Shown piece after piece: positions 34,698 to 43,294 of a DNA stretch of 64,000 bases. Position numbers and translations under genes: made by a program. Location: NCBI RefSeq assembly GCF_000813005.1, contig NZ_JSYP01000004.1:1-64000 (forward strand), written 5' to 3'. This DNA comes from Flavobacterium sp. KMS (GTDB taxonomy: Bacteria; Bacteroidota; Bacteroidia; Flavobacteriales; Flavobacteriaceae). Position 1 is the stretch's first letter; the number at the start of each line of letters is the position of its first letter. Under the pieces are notes generated by a model. The model saw only the letters and a list, made by a program, of their open reading frames with translations. It was not told where the DNA came from and did no database searches.

Positions 34698-34729
34698 TTG
34701 TTTATGAATAGTATTAAATAATCAAACAG
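34698..34729. promoter_or_regulatory. Weak match to the 32-bp operator
   Basis: TTGTTTA, 18 bases, then CAAACAG: 12 of 14 arm positions match the palindrome of the photoprotection locus at the same spacing. It lies directly before the promoter of the B12 riboswitch. One such match is not far above chance in AT-rich DNA. Confidence 0.25.
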
Positions 34730-34731
34730 AA

Positions 34732-34763
34732 TTGATTTATAAGCTTTTTTAACTTTATATTTG
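34732..34763 (+). promoter_or_regulatory. Promoter of the btuB riboswitch transcript
   Basis: TTG at 34732-34734, 21 bases, TATATTTG at 34756-34763. The riboswitch aptamer begins about ten bases further. Confidence 0.8.
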
Positions 34764-34773
34764 CACTTTCATT

Positions 34774-34990
34774 AAGGTTGTGCTATATTTTTTGAGACAC
34801 ATTAAAAGGGAATCAAGTAATTGAAGATTGAAAACATCAAAATCAACATTCGAAAATCTTGAGCTGTACCCGCAACTGTAAGCTTAGTCCTGTAAGGGAT
34901 GCTCGTTGTTAACTACAAAACCACTGTTTTAGAACGGGAAGGGAAACAACAAGACGCGAAGCCAGGAGACCTGCCTTTGTTAACAAATAT
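34774..34990 (+). ncRNA. Cobalamin riboswitch
   Basis: The conserved core gtacccgcaactgtaagc is at about 34866-34883 and the B12 box gccaggagacctgcc at 34961-34975, preceded by the gcgaa element. These are the hallmarks of the adenosylcobalamin aptamer. A small hairpin (aactct 34993-34998 / agagtt 35007-35012) lies 9 bases before the btuB start. There is no T run, so control of translation start is more likely than termination. It represses the uptake genes when B12 is plentiful. Confidence 0.95.
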
Positions 34991-35020
34991 CGAACTCTCG
35001 GGAAAAAGAGTTTAGAAATT

Positions 35021-36883
35021 ATGACATTACAAAAGTTTTACATCTGTTTTTCGCTCTTAGTTTGCCAATTCATTTTGGCACAAAATGATTCTATAACAAA
35101 ATTAAAAGAAGTTGTAGTTTCCGACACTAACCTCAAAAAATATTCTGATTCACAATCGGTTCAGGTACTTAATGACTCTATTATTAATAGAAATCAGGCT
35201 TCTTTAACTTCCCTTTTAAATTATAATACTGTTATTTACTTTAAAGAAAATGGCCTGGGTATGACTTCTGCTCCATCCTTTAGAGGAACTACTGGTGCAC
35301 AAACGGCTGTCATCTGGAACGGAATAAATATTAATTCACAGTTTTTAGGTCAAGCTGATTTTAATACAATTGGAACAAGAGATTTCAATTCTATTGCTGT
35401 AAAATCCGGAGGAGGAAGTATTCTGTATGGCAGTGGCGCTATTGGTGGAAGCATTCACCTTAACAATGATTTGAGTTTTAAAAACAATTTTTCAAATCAT
35501 TTATTTTTTAGTGCAGGAAGTTATGATACTTACAGTGTAAATTATCGTACTGATGTTTCATCAAAAAAATATAGCCTTCAGGTTAGTATTTCTAGAAACA
35601 GTTCTGAAAATGATTTTAAATATCCTGGAAAAAGCGATCAAAAAAACCTTAACGGAGAATACTACAACACAAGTATGAATACAACTTTTGGTTATAAAAT
35701 CGACTCTAAAAACACCTTAAAATTATACAGTCAGTTTTATGATGCAGAGCGTCATTTCTCTTTGACCTCTCCTAATGGAACCAAAACAAAATACAATGAT
35801 TTCAATACCCGTAATCTTTTAGAATGGGAGAATATATTTAATCGATTCACTTCTAAATTAAGAGTGGCACATATCGGAGAATCTTATAAATATTACCCAA
35901 ATATTACCTCAGATTTTTTCACTTATGGAAAGGTTGAAACTTCTATTATTAAATATGATTTGGCTTTTGATGTAAATGATAAAATCAAACTGAATACTAT
36001 TATTGATTACAATCGTAATAAAGGACATGGATCTAGTATTGACAATGTAAGTAGAGAAATAGGATCTGCTAGTTTATTATTGCAACACTCTGTAACTGAC
36101 AAATGGGATTATACAGCCAGTGTTCGTCAGGAATTAACAGATAATTACGGAAATCCTTTTCTCTTTTCTTTAGGAACAAGATATCAATTTACTGATTTTT
36201 ACCGTATCAAATTAAACGCTTCAAAGAATTTTAGAATGCCTACTTACAACGATTTATTTTGGGAAGGAAGCGGTAATCCTGATTTAAAACCTGAAACTTC
36301 TTATCAGGGAGAAATCGGTAATGAATTTTTTACAAAAAACTTCTCATTATCTGTAACTACTTATTATAATTCTATTAAAGATTTATTACGCTGGATCCCT
36401 TCTGAAGGCGGAGGTGATACTTGGTCTCCAGAAAACACAAGCAAAGTAAGAGCTTATGGGGCCGAAGTACTTTTGGAATGGAGAACAAAAATAAAAAATC
36501 ACAATTTGACTCTTAACGGAACTTATGCCTATACCGTTTCTGAAAGCCAACAATTAATTAAAGGAGAACTATTATACAAACAACTTATATATGTTCCTTA
36601 TCATAAATTAACTGGATCTGTTTCTTATAATTGGAAAAAAGTTTCTTCTTATTTTCAATATTTATATAATGGAGATGTTTACAGCACTCCTTTTAACAAT
36701 CCTGCTACCAAAGTAAAACCTTATAGCGTTGGTAATCTAGGAATCGATTATGACTTAGGAAAAAAGAATAGCTACAAACTTGGATTTCAAATACTAAATA
36801 TTTGGAATGAAAATTATCAGCCAGTTATTAGCAGACAAATGCCTGGAAGAAATTACACAGTATATATAAATCTTAACTTTTAA
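35021..36883 (+). CDS. btuB: TonB-dependent cobalamin receptor
   Basis: A 620-residue outer-membrane receptor. The signal peptide is MTLQKFYICFSLLVCQFILA; the plug domain (about 25-150) contains VVVSDTNLKKYSDSQ, PSFRGTTGAQTAVIWNGI and GGSILYGSGAIGG; a 22-strand barrel follows, ending YTVYINLNF with the terminal Phe. It imports B12 or other corrinoids with TonB energy. A cobalamin riboswitch directly upstream and a BtuG-like lipoprotein 4 bases downstream settle the substrate. Confidence 0.93.
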   Translation: MTLQKFYICFSLLVCQFILAQNDSITKLKEVVVSDTNLKKYSDSQSVQVLNDSIINRNQASLTSLLNYNTVIYFKENGLGMTSAPSFRGTTGAQTAVIWNGININSQFLGQADFNTIGTRDFNSIAVKSGGGSILYGSGAIGGSIHLNNDLSFKNNFSNHLFFSAGSYDTYSVNYRTDVSSKKYSLQVSISRNSSENDFKYPGKSDQKNLNGEYYNTSMNTTFGYKIDSKNTLKLYSQFYDAERHFSLTSPNGTKTKYNDFNTRNLLEWENIFNRFTSKLRVAHIGESYKYYPNITSDFFTYGKVETSIIKYDLAFDVNDKIKLNTIIDYNRNKGHGSSIDNVSREIGSASLLLQHSVTDKWDYTASVRQELTDNYGNPFLFSLGTRYQFTDFYRIKLNASKNFRMPTYNDLFWEGSGNPDLKPETSYQGEIGNEFFTKNFSLSVTTYYNSIKDLLRWIPSEGGGDTWSPENTSKVRAYGAEVLLEWRTKIKNHNLTLNGTYAYTVSESQQLIKGELLYKQLIYVPYHKLTGSVSYNWKKVSSYFQYLYNGDVYSTPFNNPATKVKPYSVGNLGIDYDLGKKNSYKLGFQILNIWNENYQPVISRQMPGRNYTVYINLNF

Positions 36884-36887
36884 AAAA

Positions 36888-37958
36888 ATGAAAAAATTAA
36901 ACAAACTATTTTTAGCTATAATCATAAGCTCTGCATTTTTTGCTTCTTGCAGTAGCGACGATGATAATACCCCACAAGAACCAAGAGGAAACTATGAAGG
37001 TGGATTATTCATTATTGAAGAAGGTGTTTTTGAACAAGTCAATGGGTCCATATCCTATTTATCAAACGATTTTAAACTAGAAAAAGATGTTTTTTCATTA
37101 GTAAATCCAGGTAAAGACATTAAAGATGTACCCCAAAGCATTGGTTTTAATGGGGATTTTGCTTACATCATTGTAAATAGAGGTAATAAAATTGAAGTTG
37201 TTAACCGATATACATTTAAAAGCGTTGCTACAATCAGTACAAAAATAAGCAATCCTCGCTATATTGCATTTACAAATGGAAAAGGATATATTACAAACTG
37301 GGGTAATCCAGGAGACGCTTCAGATGATTACGTAGCTGTAATCGATCTTGCCACAAATACTGTTGCATCAACAATTCCTGTTGTTGAAGGTCCAGAACAA
37401 ATAATTGAAACCGAAGGTAAACTTTATATAGCTCATAAAGGTGGTTGGGGCCAAGGAAACTCATTATCAGTTATCAACTCTACCACTAATACAGTTACAG
37501 CAAACTTTGTAGTAGGAGATGTTCCTAGTTCATTAGTAAAAGATAATGGCACTTTATATGTTTTATGTAATGGACGACCATATTATGCTTTACCTGAAAC
37601 AACTGGTAAATTAGTAAAAGTCAACATGAGCACCAATACAGTTTCTTCAACAATTGATTTTCCTGGTATAACACATCCTGGGTTCTTAGCTGTTGAAAAC
37701 AATAAACTATATTATACTATTGGATCTGATATTTACTCTGCAGCAACTAGTATAACAACTTTGCCAACCACTCCAATATTTAAAGCAACTAAGACTTCTA
37801 ATCTTTATGGTTTTGCAGTAAAGAACAATAAAATATATGTTGCAGATGCAGTAAACAATCAAGATCCTGGAGATGTTTACATTTATTCTTTAACAGGAGT
37901 TTTATCTAATGAATTTAGTGTTGGTATAGGACCAAACGGATTTTACTTCAATGACTAA
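36888..37958 (+). CDS. BtuG-like beta-propeller surface lipoprotein
   Basis: A 356-residue lipoprotein (lipobox FASC, Cys21, then SSDDD, an acidic surface-export-like signal). The body is a YncE-like propeller with repeats such as YVAVIDLATNTVASTIPV, LSVINSTTNTVTANFVV and LVKVNMSTNTVSSTIDF. In Bacteroides, BtuG is such a lipoprotein that binds B12 very tightly on the surface and hands it to BtuB. Position directly after btuB, under the same riboswitch, supports this role. Confidence 0.87.
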   Translation: MKKLNKLFLAIIISSAFFASCSSDDDNTPQEPRGNYEGGLFIIEEGVFEQVNGSISYLSNDFKLEKDVFSLVNPGKDIKDVPQSIGFNGDFAYIIVNRGNKIEVVNRYTFKSVATISTKISNPRYIAFTNGKGYITNWGNPGDASDDYVAVIDLATNTVASTIPVVEGPEQIIETEGKLYIAHKGGWGQGNSLSVINSTTNTVTANFVVGDVPSSLVKDNGTLYVLCNGRPYYALPETTGKLVKVNMSTNTVSSTIDFPGITHPGFLAVENNKLYYTIGSDIYSAATSITTLPTTPIFKATKTSNLYGFAVKNNKIYVADAVNNQDPGDVYIYSLTGVLSNEFSVGIGPNGFYFND

Positions 37959-37989
37959 TTAAAATCATTTATTTACATTTTACTTTATT

Positions 37990-38020
37990 AAAAAAGGCTT
38001 TCTAACGAAAGCCTTTTTTA
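37990..38020. terminator. Bidirectional terminator
   Basis: aaaaaaggctttc and gaaagcctttttt form a perfect 13-bp stem between the convergent btuG-like and S41 protease genes. Confidence 0.9.
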
Positions 38021-38029
38021 TTTCTCTAT

Positions 38030-39478
38030 CTAATCTTGTAATGCTCTCAAAAGTCCTTCAGGAGCTTTATCTACATACATTTGATTTCGAATACCATCTA
38101 TTGATTTTGAATCGGTAAAGTATTCAAACTCTTTACCATCTTTAGGCAAAATTACTTTACCTGTTCCTGTAATTTTAGAAATTGCAGTACTTAATAATGG
38201 TTCCGTTTCATCTCCTAAAACTCCCAACGAATTTATACTTTCTATTACGCTATAAGTAGGCGTTAATCCATTAGTGTATTCTCCAAAACCTATTGAGTTA
38301 ACAATCTTCAAAACAATTGGCTGCATAGCATATTTATGACTTGGATTTCGATTAGTTTTACCAAAAGTAGGTGAATCATACAAAGTAACCGAACCTACAT
38401 TTTTACCTATAGTTACATCACCTATTTGTATTACATCAATGTATGGTTTTAATCCATTAATAACCAATTCACTTGCCGAAGCTGTACTTTTAGAAGTTAA
38501 TATATATACTTTGGTCAAGTTCAAACTATTTAAAGCAACTCCATTAAATTTATCTACAAAATTATTATTAAGCAATTCTGAGTCTTCGCTTTCAAAGTAT
38601 TTATTGAGTTTACTATTCCATTTTTGTTTAGAAAAAACTTTATCTGTAAACTGTCCTGTAATCATACTTGCTAATCGGGTTGCTGTTTGCACAGAACCTC
38701 CCCCATTATATCTCAAATCAAGAACTAAATCTGTAATACCTTTCCCTTTTAATTCTCCAAATGCAGCATTTAATTGATCATCATAGTTACCATAAAAACC
38801 ATTATACATTAAGTAACCTATTTTACGACCATTTTTCTCTATCACTTTATTTATGAAAATTGGATTTTCATCCAAAACTGATTTAGTAAGTGTAACCGAT
38901 TTGCCATTTGGCACAAATGTCGTTCCATCATAATCAGTTAAATTTAGCATATAACTATCAGGTGCGAGCAAGGTTTTATAATTATCATAAGTAATTTGCA
39001 TACCATTAATACCATAAAATAAATCTCCACGCTTCACTCCTTTGCTTGCAGCATCCGAGTTAGGAAGAATATAACGCACAAAACCAATCAAATCATTAGA
39101 ACCTTTAGATTTTGGACTTAATTTAAAATCAATTCCATTATTTTTAGATGTTCCTTGAAGTTCTTGCTCCAATACAGTATAATCATCTACAATCCAACTA
39201 AATCTGTCTATTGAAGAATCAACACGTAAAGAATTAAATAATGTTTCAGGATCTGAATACCCTCTTAAAAAAGAATTTAGTTGTTCTTGGTTTCCAAAAC
39301 GATCATCAGCTAAATTAGGAACATCAGCTTGCCATAAGTAATATTGATTTAATCCTTTCCAGATAAAATCCTGAACCTGTAAGCTTCTAGGAGCAGCCAC
39401 ATCGTCTTGATCCTGACAGGCTTGAAAGCAGAATACTGCTAAAAATAATAATATTGCGGTTCTTAATATTGTCTTCAT
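38030..39478 (-). CDS. S41 (C-terminal processing) peptidase lipoprotein
   Basis: A 482-residue lipoprotein (lipobox FQAC, Cys21). A PDZ domain (about 125-215, with NSDAASKGVKRGDLFYGING) precedes the S41 domain: DLVLDLRYNGGGSVQTA, the catalytic serine in STASASELV and a downstream lysine in IGKNVGSVTL. Secreted protease acting in the periplasm or on the surface; substrate unknown. It is divergent from the ECF sigma operon at 39604. Confidence 0.9.
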   Translation of the reverse strand: MKTILRTAILLFLAVFCFQACQDQDDVAAPRSLQVQDFIWKGLNQYYLWQADVPNLADDRFGNQEQLNSFLRGYSDPETLFNSLRVDSSIDRFSWIVDDYTVLEQELQGTSKNNGIDFKLSPKSKGSNDLIGFVRYILPNSDAASKGVKRGDLFYGINGMQITYDNYKTLLAPDSYMLNLTDYDGTTFVPNGKSVTLTKSVLDENPIFINKVIEKNGRKIGYLMYNGFYGNYDDQLNAAFGELKGKGITDLVLDLRYNGGGSVQTATRLASMITGQFTDKVFSKQKWNSKLNKYFESEDSELLNNNFVDKFNGVALNSLNLTKVYILTSKSTASASELVINGLKPYIDVIQIGDVTIGKNVGSVTLYDSPTFGKTNRNPSHKYAMQPIVLKIVNSIGFGEYTNGLTPTYSVIESINSLGVLGDETEPLLSTAISKITGTGKVILPKDGKEFEYFTDSKSIDGIRNQMYVDKAPEGLLRALQD

Positions 39479-39603
39479 ATAGTAGGTATCAATATAGTAT
39501 TAACGTAAAAATACTATCTTTAGTTTTATTTCACACACTTTTGTAACAAAAATAATTCTGTTTCGTCTTGATACTATAAGCGAACCTATAATTTGTAATT
39601 TTT

Positions 39604-40113
39604 ATGAACCAAATCGTTTTCCTTCAGTTAGTAAATCCTTTTAAAGACAAAGTATTTCGTCTGGCAAAACGATTACTCATAAGTACAGAAGAAGCAGAAG
39701 ATGCCTCCCAAGAGATTTTAGTTAAACTATGGAGTAAGAAAGAAACATTAAGCACTTATAATAATGTTGAAGCTCTTGCCATGACAATGACAAAAAATTA
39801 TTGTCTGGATCAATTAAAATCAAAACGAGCCAGTAATCTTACCCTTGTACATTCTAATTACACCGATAGAGAGCCACGATTAGATCAAAAAGTAGAAGAT
39901 AATAATAGTTTAGAATGGGTAGAAAAAATAATGAGTCAATTGCCAGAGCAGCAACAAATTTTAATTCAGTTACGAGATGTCGAACAATATGAGTTTGACG
40001 AAATCTCCAAAATAGTTAATATGAATGAAACCGCTATTCGCGTAGCGCTTTCAAGAGCTAGAAAAAAAATAAGAGAATCTATGCTTAATACACATCAATA
40101 TGGAATCAGATAA
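39604..40113 (+). CDS. ECF-type sigma factor
   Basis: A 169-residue sigma factor with region 2 at about 10-75 (VFRLAKRLLISTEEAEDASQEI) and region 4 at 115-160 (LPEQQQILIQLRDVEQYEFDEIS, NMNETAIRVALSRARKKIRE). It overlaps the following anti-sigma-like gene by 14 bases, the usual sign of coupled sigma/anti-sigma production. Confidence 0.92.
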   Translation: MNQIVFLQLVNPFKDKVFRLAKRLLISTEEAEDASQEILVKLWSKKETLSTYNNVEALAMTMTKNYCLDQLKSKRASNLTLVHSNYTDREPRLDQKVEDNNSLEWVEKIMSQLPEQQQILIQLRDVEQYEFDEISKIVNMNETAIRVALSRARKKIRESMLNTHQYGIR

Positions 40114-40573
40114 AATAGAAATAATATTAGAAAAATACTTTCAGGGAGAAAGTACTATTGCCGAAGAAAATGAATTAAAAAATTACTTTTCTTCTCCAAA
40201 TGTTGCGCAGCATTTAGAGCAATACAAACCACTTTTTGGTTATTTCTCTCAAGTAAAAGAACAACGTTTAACGCAAGAAATTCCACTACAAACTAAGAAA
40301 CGTAATGTGGCGTGGTTATCAATTGCTGCTTCGGCTGTCCTTTTACTAGGAATAGGTTCTTATTTTTACCTCAACAACACAAATAACACAACTCCTGTTG
40401 TTGCAAAATCAGAATTAGGAACTTATGACTCTCCAGAAGAAGCTTTGGCGGCAACGCAAAAAGCCTTGGCTATGGTGTCACACAATGTTAATACTGGTAT
40501 AGAAAGTGTCCAGTATATTAAAGAATACGAACAATCAAAAAACTTAATTTTCAAACAAAATAAAATTCGATAA
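40100..40573 (+). CDS. Anti-sigma-like membrane protein
   Basis: A 157-residue protein. Residues 1-65 form a cytoplasmic helical part (IEIILEKYFQGESTIAEENE, a pattern common in anti-sigma proteins of this phylum), then one transmembrane helix (about 73-92) and a short periplasmic tail. It presumably holds the sigma factor encoded just before it. No known anti-sigma zinc motif is present. It ends one base before the first DUF4252 gene. Confidence 0.75.
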   Translation: MESDKIEIILEKYFQGESTIAEENELKNYFSSPNVAQHLEQYKPLFGYFSQVKEQRLTQEIPLQTKKRNVAWLSIAASAVLLLGIGSYFYLNNTNNTTPVVAKSELGTYDSPEEALAATQKALAMVSHNVNTGIESVQYIKEYEQSKNLIFKQNKIR

Positions 40574-40574
40574 A

Positions 40575-41102
40575 ATGAAAAATTTCATAATAACACTAGT
40601 TTTCGCATTTGTAAGCCATGCATTTTATGCACAAGGAGCTTTTGACAAATATGATGGTCAGGATGATGTAACATCTGTAATCGTAAACAAAAAAATGTTC
40701 GATTTAATGAGTAAGGTAAAAGTTGATGCTTCTGATAAAGAAACACAACAATACTTAAGCCTTATCAAAAAACTAGACAATCTAAAGGTGTTTACAACAC
40801 AAAGTACCAGAGTTGAAGCCGACATGAAACTTACCGCAGATAAATACATAAAATCTGCAGGTTTAGAAGAGTTAATGCGAGTAAACGACAACGGAAGAAA
40901 CGTGAAAATTTATGTAAAATCTGGAGCAAGCGACACTCAAATAAAAGAGTTATTCATGTTTATTGATTCAGGTAAAAATGAAGACACTGTTTTACTATCG
41001 CTTACTGGTAATTTTGACTTAAACGAAATCTCGGTACTTACTGATAAAATGAAATTACCTGGAGGTTCTGATTTGAAAAAAGCATCTAAAGGAAAAAAAT
41101 AA
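40575..41102 (+). CDS. DUF4252 exported protein
   Basis: A 175-residue protein with a signal peptide (MKNFIITLVFAFVSHAFYAQ) and the DUF4252 pattern (DVTSVIVNKKMFDLMSKV, LDNLKVFTTQS, DTVLLSLTGNFDLNEISVLT). Function unknown; the family often accompanies ECF sigma factors in Bacteroidota. One base separates it from both neighbours. Confidence 0.85.
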   Translation: MKNFIITLVFAFVSHAFYAQGAFDKYDGQDDVTSVIVNKKMFDLMSKVKVDASDKETQQYLSLIKKLDNLKVFTTQSTRVEADMKLTADKYIKSAGLEELMRVNDNGRNVKIYVKSGASDTQIKELFMFIDSGKNEDTVLLSLTGNFDLNEISVLTDKMKLPGGSDLKKASKGKK

Positions 41103-41103
41103 C

Positions 41104-41640
41104 ATGAAACGAATCACCAACATTTTCGCCTTTTTAGGATTATTACTTCTAGTAAGTTGCAATTCTGGACCTTCATTACAGAAATATTTTGTAGAAAATA
41201 CCGAAAACAAAAACTTCATTGCTCTCGATGTTTCACCAAGTATTCTCAATGTAAACAAAGAAAAACTATCTGCTGAACAAAGCGAAGCATTAAACTCTTT
41301 CGACAAAATGAACATCTTGGCTTTTAAACGAAATGATAAAAACCAAACTGAATATGAAGCTGAGAGAACTAAGCTAAATACTATTTTAAAGAACCCAAAA
41401 TACCAACAATTAATGAAATTTGGTTCTGGAAAAGATGGCGCTTCTGTAAGCTATGTAGGAACAGACGAGAATATTGAAGAATTCATAATTTATGCCAACA
41501 GAAATGAAAATGGTTTTGCAGTAGTTCGTGTTTTAGGAAAAAATATGAATCCAAACAATATCATGACATTAATGACCATTCTTAAAGAATCTAATATAGA
41601 TATGGAACAACTTAAACCGTTACAACAACTGATTAAATAA
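41104..41640 (+). CDS. DUF4252 lipoprotein
   Basis: A 178-residue lipoprotein (lipobox LVSC, Cys19) and paralogue of the preceding protein; NKNFIALDVSPSILNV and MNILAFKRNDKN correspond to its conserved segments. The pair could form one periplasmic complex, with this protein as membrane anchor. Last gene of the sigma operon. Function unknown. Confidence 0.83.
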   Translation: MKRITNIFAFLGLLLLVSCNSGPSLQKYFVENTENKNFIALDVSPSILNVNKEKLSAEQSEALNSFDKMNILAFKRNDKNQTEYEAERTKLNTILKNPKYQQLMKFGSGKDGASVSYVGTDENIEEFIIYANRNENGFAVVRVLGKNMNPNNIMTLMTILKESNIDMEQLKPLQQLIK

Positions 41641-41654
41641 TTCTTACTTTAAAA

Positions 41655-41690
41655 ACAAAAAAAGCCTCTTAATTGAGGCTTTTTTTATAT
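41655..41690 (+). terminator. Terminator of the DUF4252 operon
   Basis: aaaaaaagcctc and gaggctttttt form a stem around a short loop, with a T run. Confidence 0.85.
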
Positions 41691-41813
41691 CAGGACTTGA
41701 GTTTATTTAACTTAATCTTTCATACTTATACTAAAGAAAGAATTTTCTTTATTTTTTCACACTACAAAGTGTAACTTAATCAGAAAAAAACATACTAATT
41801 AAGTAAAAAAGCC

Positions 41814-42464
41814 ATGAAAAATAAAAATAAATCAAGTCTTTTAAAAAAAATGTGGAGAAATTTAGACTTTACAAATATAAATATTGAGCGTTCAGAATTG
41901 TTTAATATAATACACCTACGCTCTTATTCTATTGTAAAAAAGATTCTAATAATAAGTATTTTAGAATTTTTAGTCTCATTATTAGCGTCTTATATTGCAA
42001 ATCAACTAGAGTATTCAAAAGAAATATTAGCAGTAGAACAGAATAATATAATCATATTTTTAGACTATTTGTATTATTTCATATTTATCTATTTTTTTGT
42101 GCAATTTTTTATCAATTACAAAAGAATTGACACAAGTTCAAACTTAAACGAATTATCCAAAAGCATCATAAAAACAAGAAAATCAGTATATTACTACATA
42201 TTTTCAAGCTTAATATTGTTTAATCTAAATGCAATTATTTTCTCCTCTATATATCTTAAAAACAATGATATATCTCTAATTTTCTTGAATCCAAATCAAT
42301 CAAATAACAATATACTTATTCCTCAAATTTGTTTTTATTTCATACTTGCATTGTTCTTAATAATTCTTTCCTCATTTATTTGGTTCATTTATAAAACCCT
42401 TTATTTAAAACTAATAAATAAATTAAATAAAAATTTTGAAGAATTAAATAATACAGACGTTTAA
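41814..42464 (+). CDS. AT-rich four-helix membrane protein of unknown function
   Basis: A 216-residue membrane protein with four predicted helices (about 43-64, 82-102, 127-148, 170-197) and a basic N-terminus (MKNKNKSSLLKKMWRN). I do not recognise the family. Coding DNA is clearly more AT-rich than its neighbours, with many Asn, Ile and Lys codons, which could mean transfer or weak selection. A terminator follows, shared with the convergent XRE gene. Confidence 0.65.
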   Translation: MKNKNKSSLLKKMWRNLDFTNINIERSELFNIIHLRSYSIVKKILIISILEFLVSLLASYIANQLEYSKEILAVEQNNIIIFLDYLYYFIFIYFFVQFFINYKRIDTSSNLNELSKSIIKTRKSVYYYIFSSLILFNLNAIIFSSIYLKNNDISLIFLNPNQSNNNILIPQICFYFILALFLIILSSFIWFIYKTLYLKLINKLNKNFEELNNTDV

Positions 42465-42506
42465 AAAATCACAATCACCTTTTTATTACAAAATATTCAA
42501 ACAAAA

Positions 42507-42538
42507 AAAGCCTCTCTCTTTGTGAGGCTTCTTTATTT
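42507..42538. terminator. Terminator between convergent genes
   Basis: aagcctc and gaggctt pair around a CT-rich loop, with an A run before and T residues after. Confidence 0.75.
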
Positions 42539-42907
42539 ATTTTTATTCTTTTTTAACTGCTCTATAATTTCATCTTTATCTTTCAATCGCTCCTCAAATA
42601 AAATTTCTACTTTTTTTACTTTTTTCTTATATTCCGTAAAAAAATATTCAAAAGAAGCACTATCCCCAAAAGAATCTTTCTTATATCTAATATTATTCTT
42701 CATCCCTATTCCTTTAAAAAAGCACTCAGGTGAAAGATCAAAAATTATTAAAATATCTTCCAAGTATTTTCCCCAAGTAAATGTTCTTCCTGACTCTAAA
42801 CGAGAATATGCAGAAAGGTCAATATTTAACTTTTCTGCCATTTCATTTGGTGAAAAACCTTTTTCAATACGAATTTTCTTTATTTTAACTACAATCTCCG
42901 CTTGCAT
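42533..42907 (-). CDS. XRE-family helix-turn-helix regulator with coiled-coil tail
   Basis: A 124-residue protein. The Cro/CI-type HTH is at residues about 5-60 (KIKKIRIEKGFSPNEMAEKL, then YSRLESGRT), and the tail (KKKVKKVEILFEERLKDKD onward) is a short coiled coil. ATG at 42907 is chosen because a -7 box TATATTTG lies at 42926-42933, which rules out the earlier start at 42937. Such HTH/coiled-coil proteins are common in flavobacteria; targets unknown. Confidence 0.82.
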   Translation of the reverse strand: MQAEIVVKIKKIRIEKGFSPNEMAEKLNIDLSAYSRLESGRTFTWGKYLEDILIIFDLSPECFFKGIGMKNNIRYKKDSFGDSASFEYFFTEYKKKVKKVEILFEERLKDKDEIIEQLKKNKNK

Positions 42908-42937
42908 AAAATGTATGATTTTAAACAAATATAGCAT

Positions 42938-43248
42938 ATAAAATCATATTGCCTAGATAAATCAAAGGTTTTTTACTACAAATTTAGCTTTAATTTTTAC
43001 GATTTTTATTACAAAAAAACATAAATATCTCATCAAATTTACTAATATCAAAAGGGTATTTAACGACTTTTTGAAATTCATTATAAATGATAAAATATCT
43101 ACATTATGAACCACGGAATCGCAAAATTTGTAATTTGGTTATTAGAGCAACTATAAATTTAGATGCTGACCTAATCAACAATTAATACTATTTTTAACTA
43201 AATAATATTGATTGTTGGTTTTTATCTATTATGTTACTTATTAGATAT
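42938..43248. other. AT-rich intergenic region with a possible 16-codon ORF
   Basis: No convincing gene. A short frame at 43106-43156 would encode MNHGIAKFVIWLLEQL. Imperfect arms caacaatt / attgattgttg lie at about 43177-43217. The region ends with the carB terminator. Confidence 0.4.
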
Positions 43249-43280
43249 AAAAAAAGCTCCAATTATGGAGCTTTTTTTAT
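43249..43280. terminator. Terminator after carB
   Basis: aaaaaagctcc and ggagctttttt form an 11-bp stem, with A and T runs on either side, just past the carB stop codon. Confidence 0.88.
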
Positions 43281-43294
43281 ATCAGGATTTGAGA

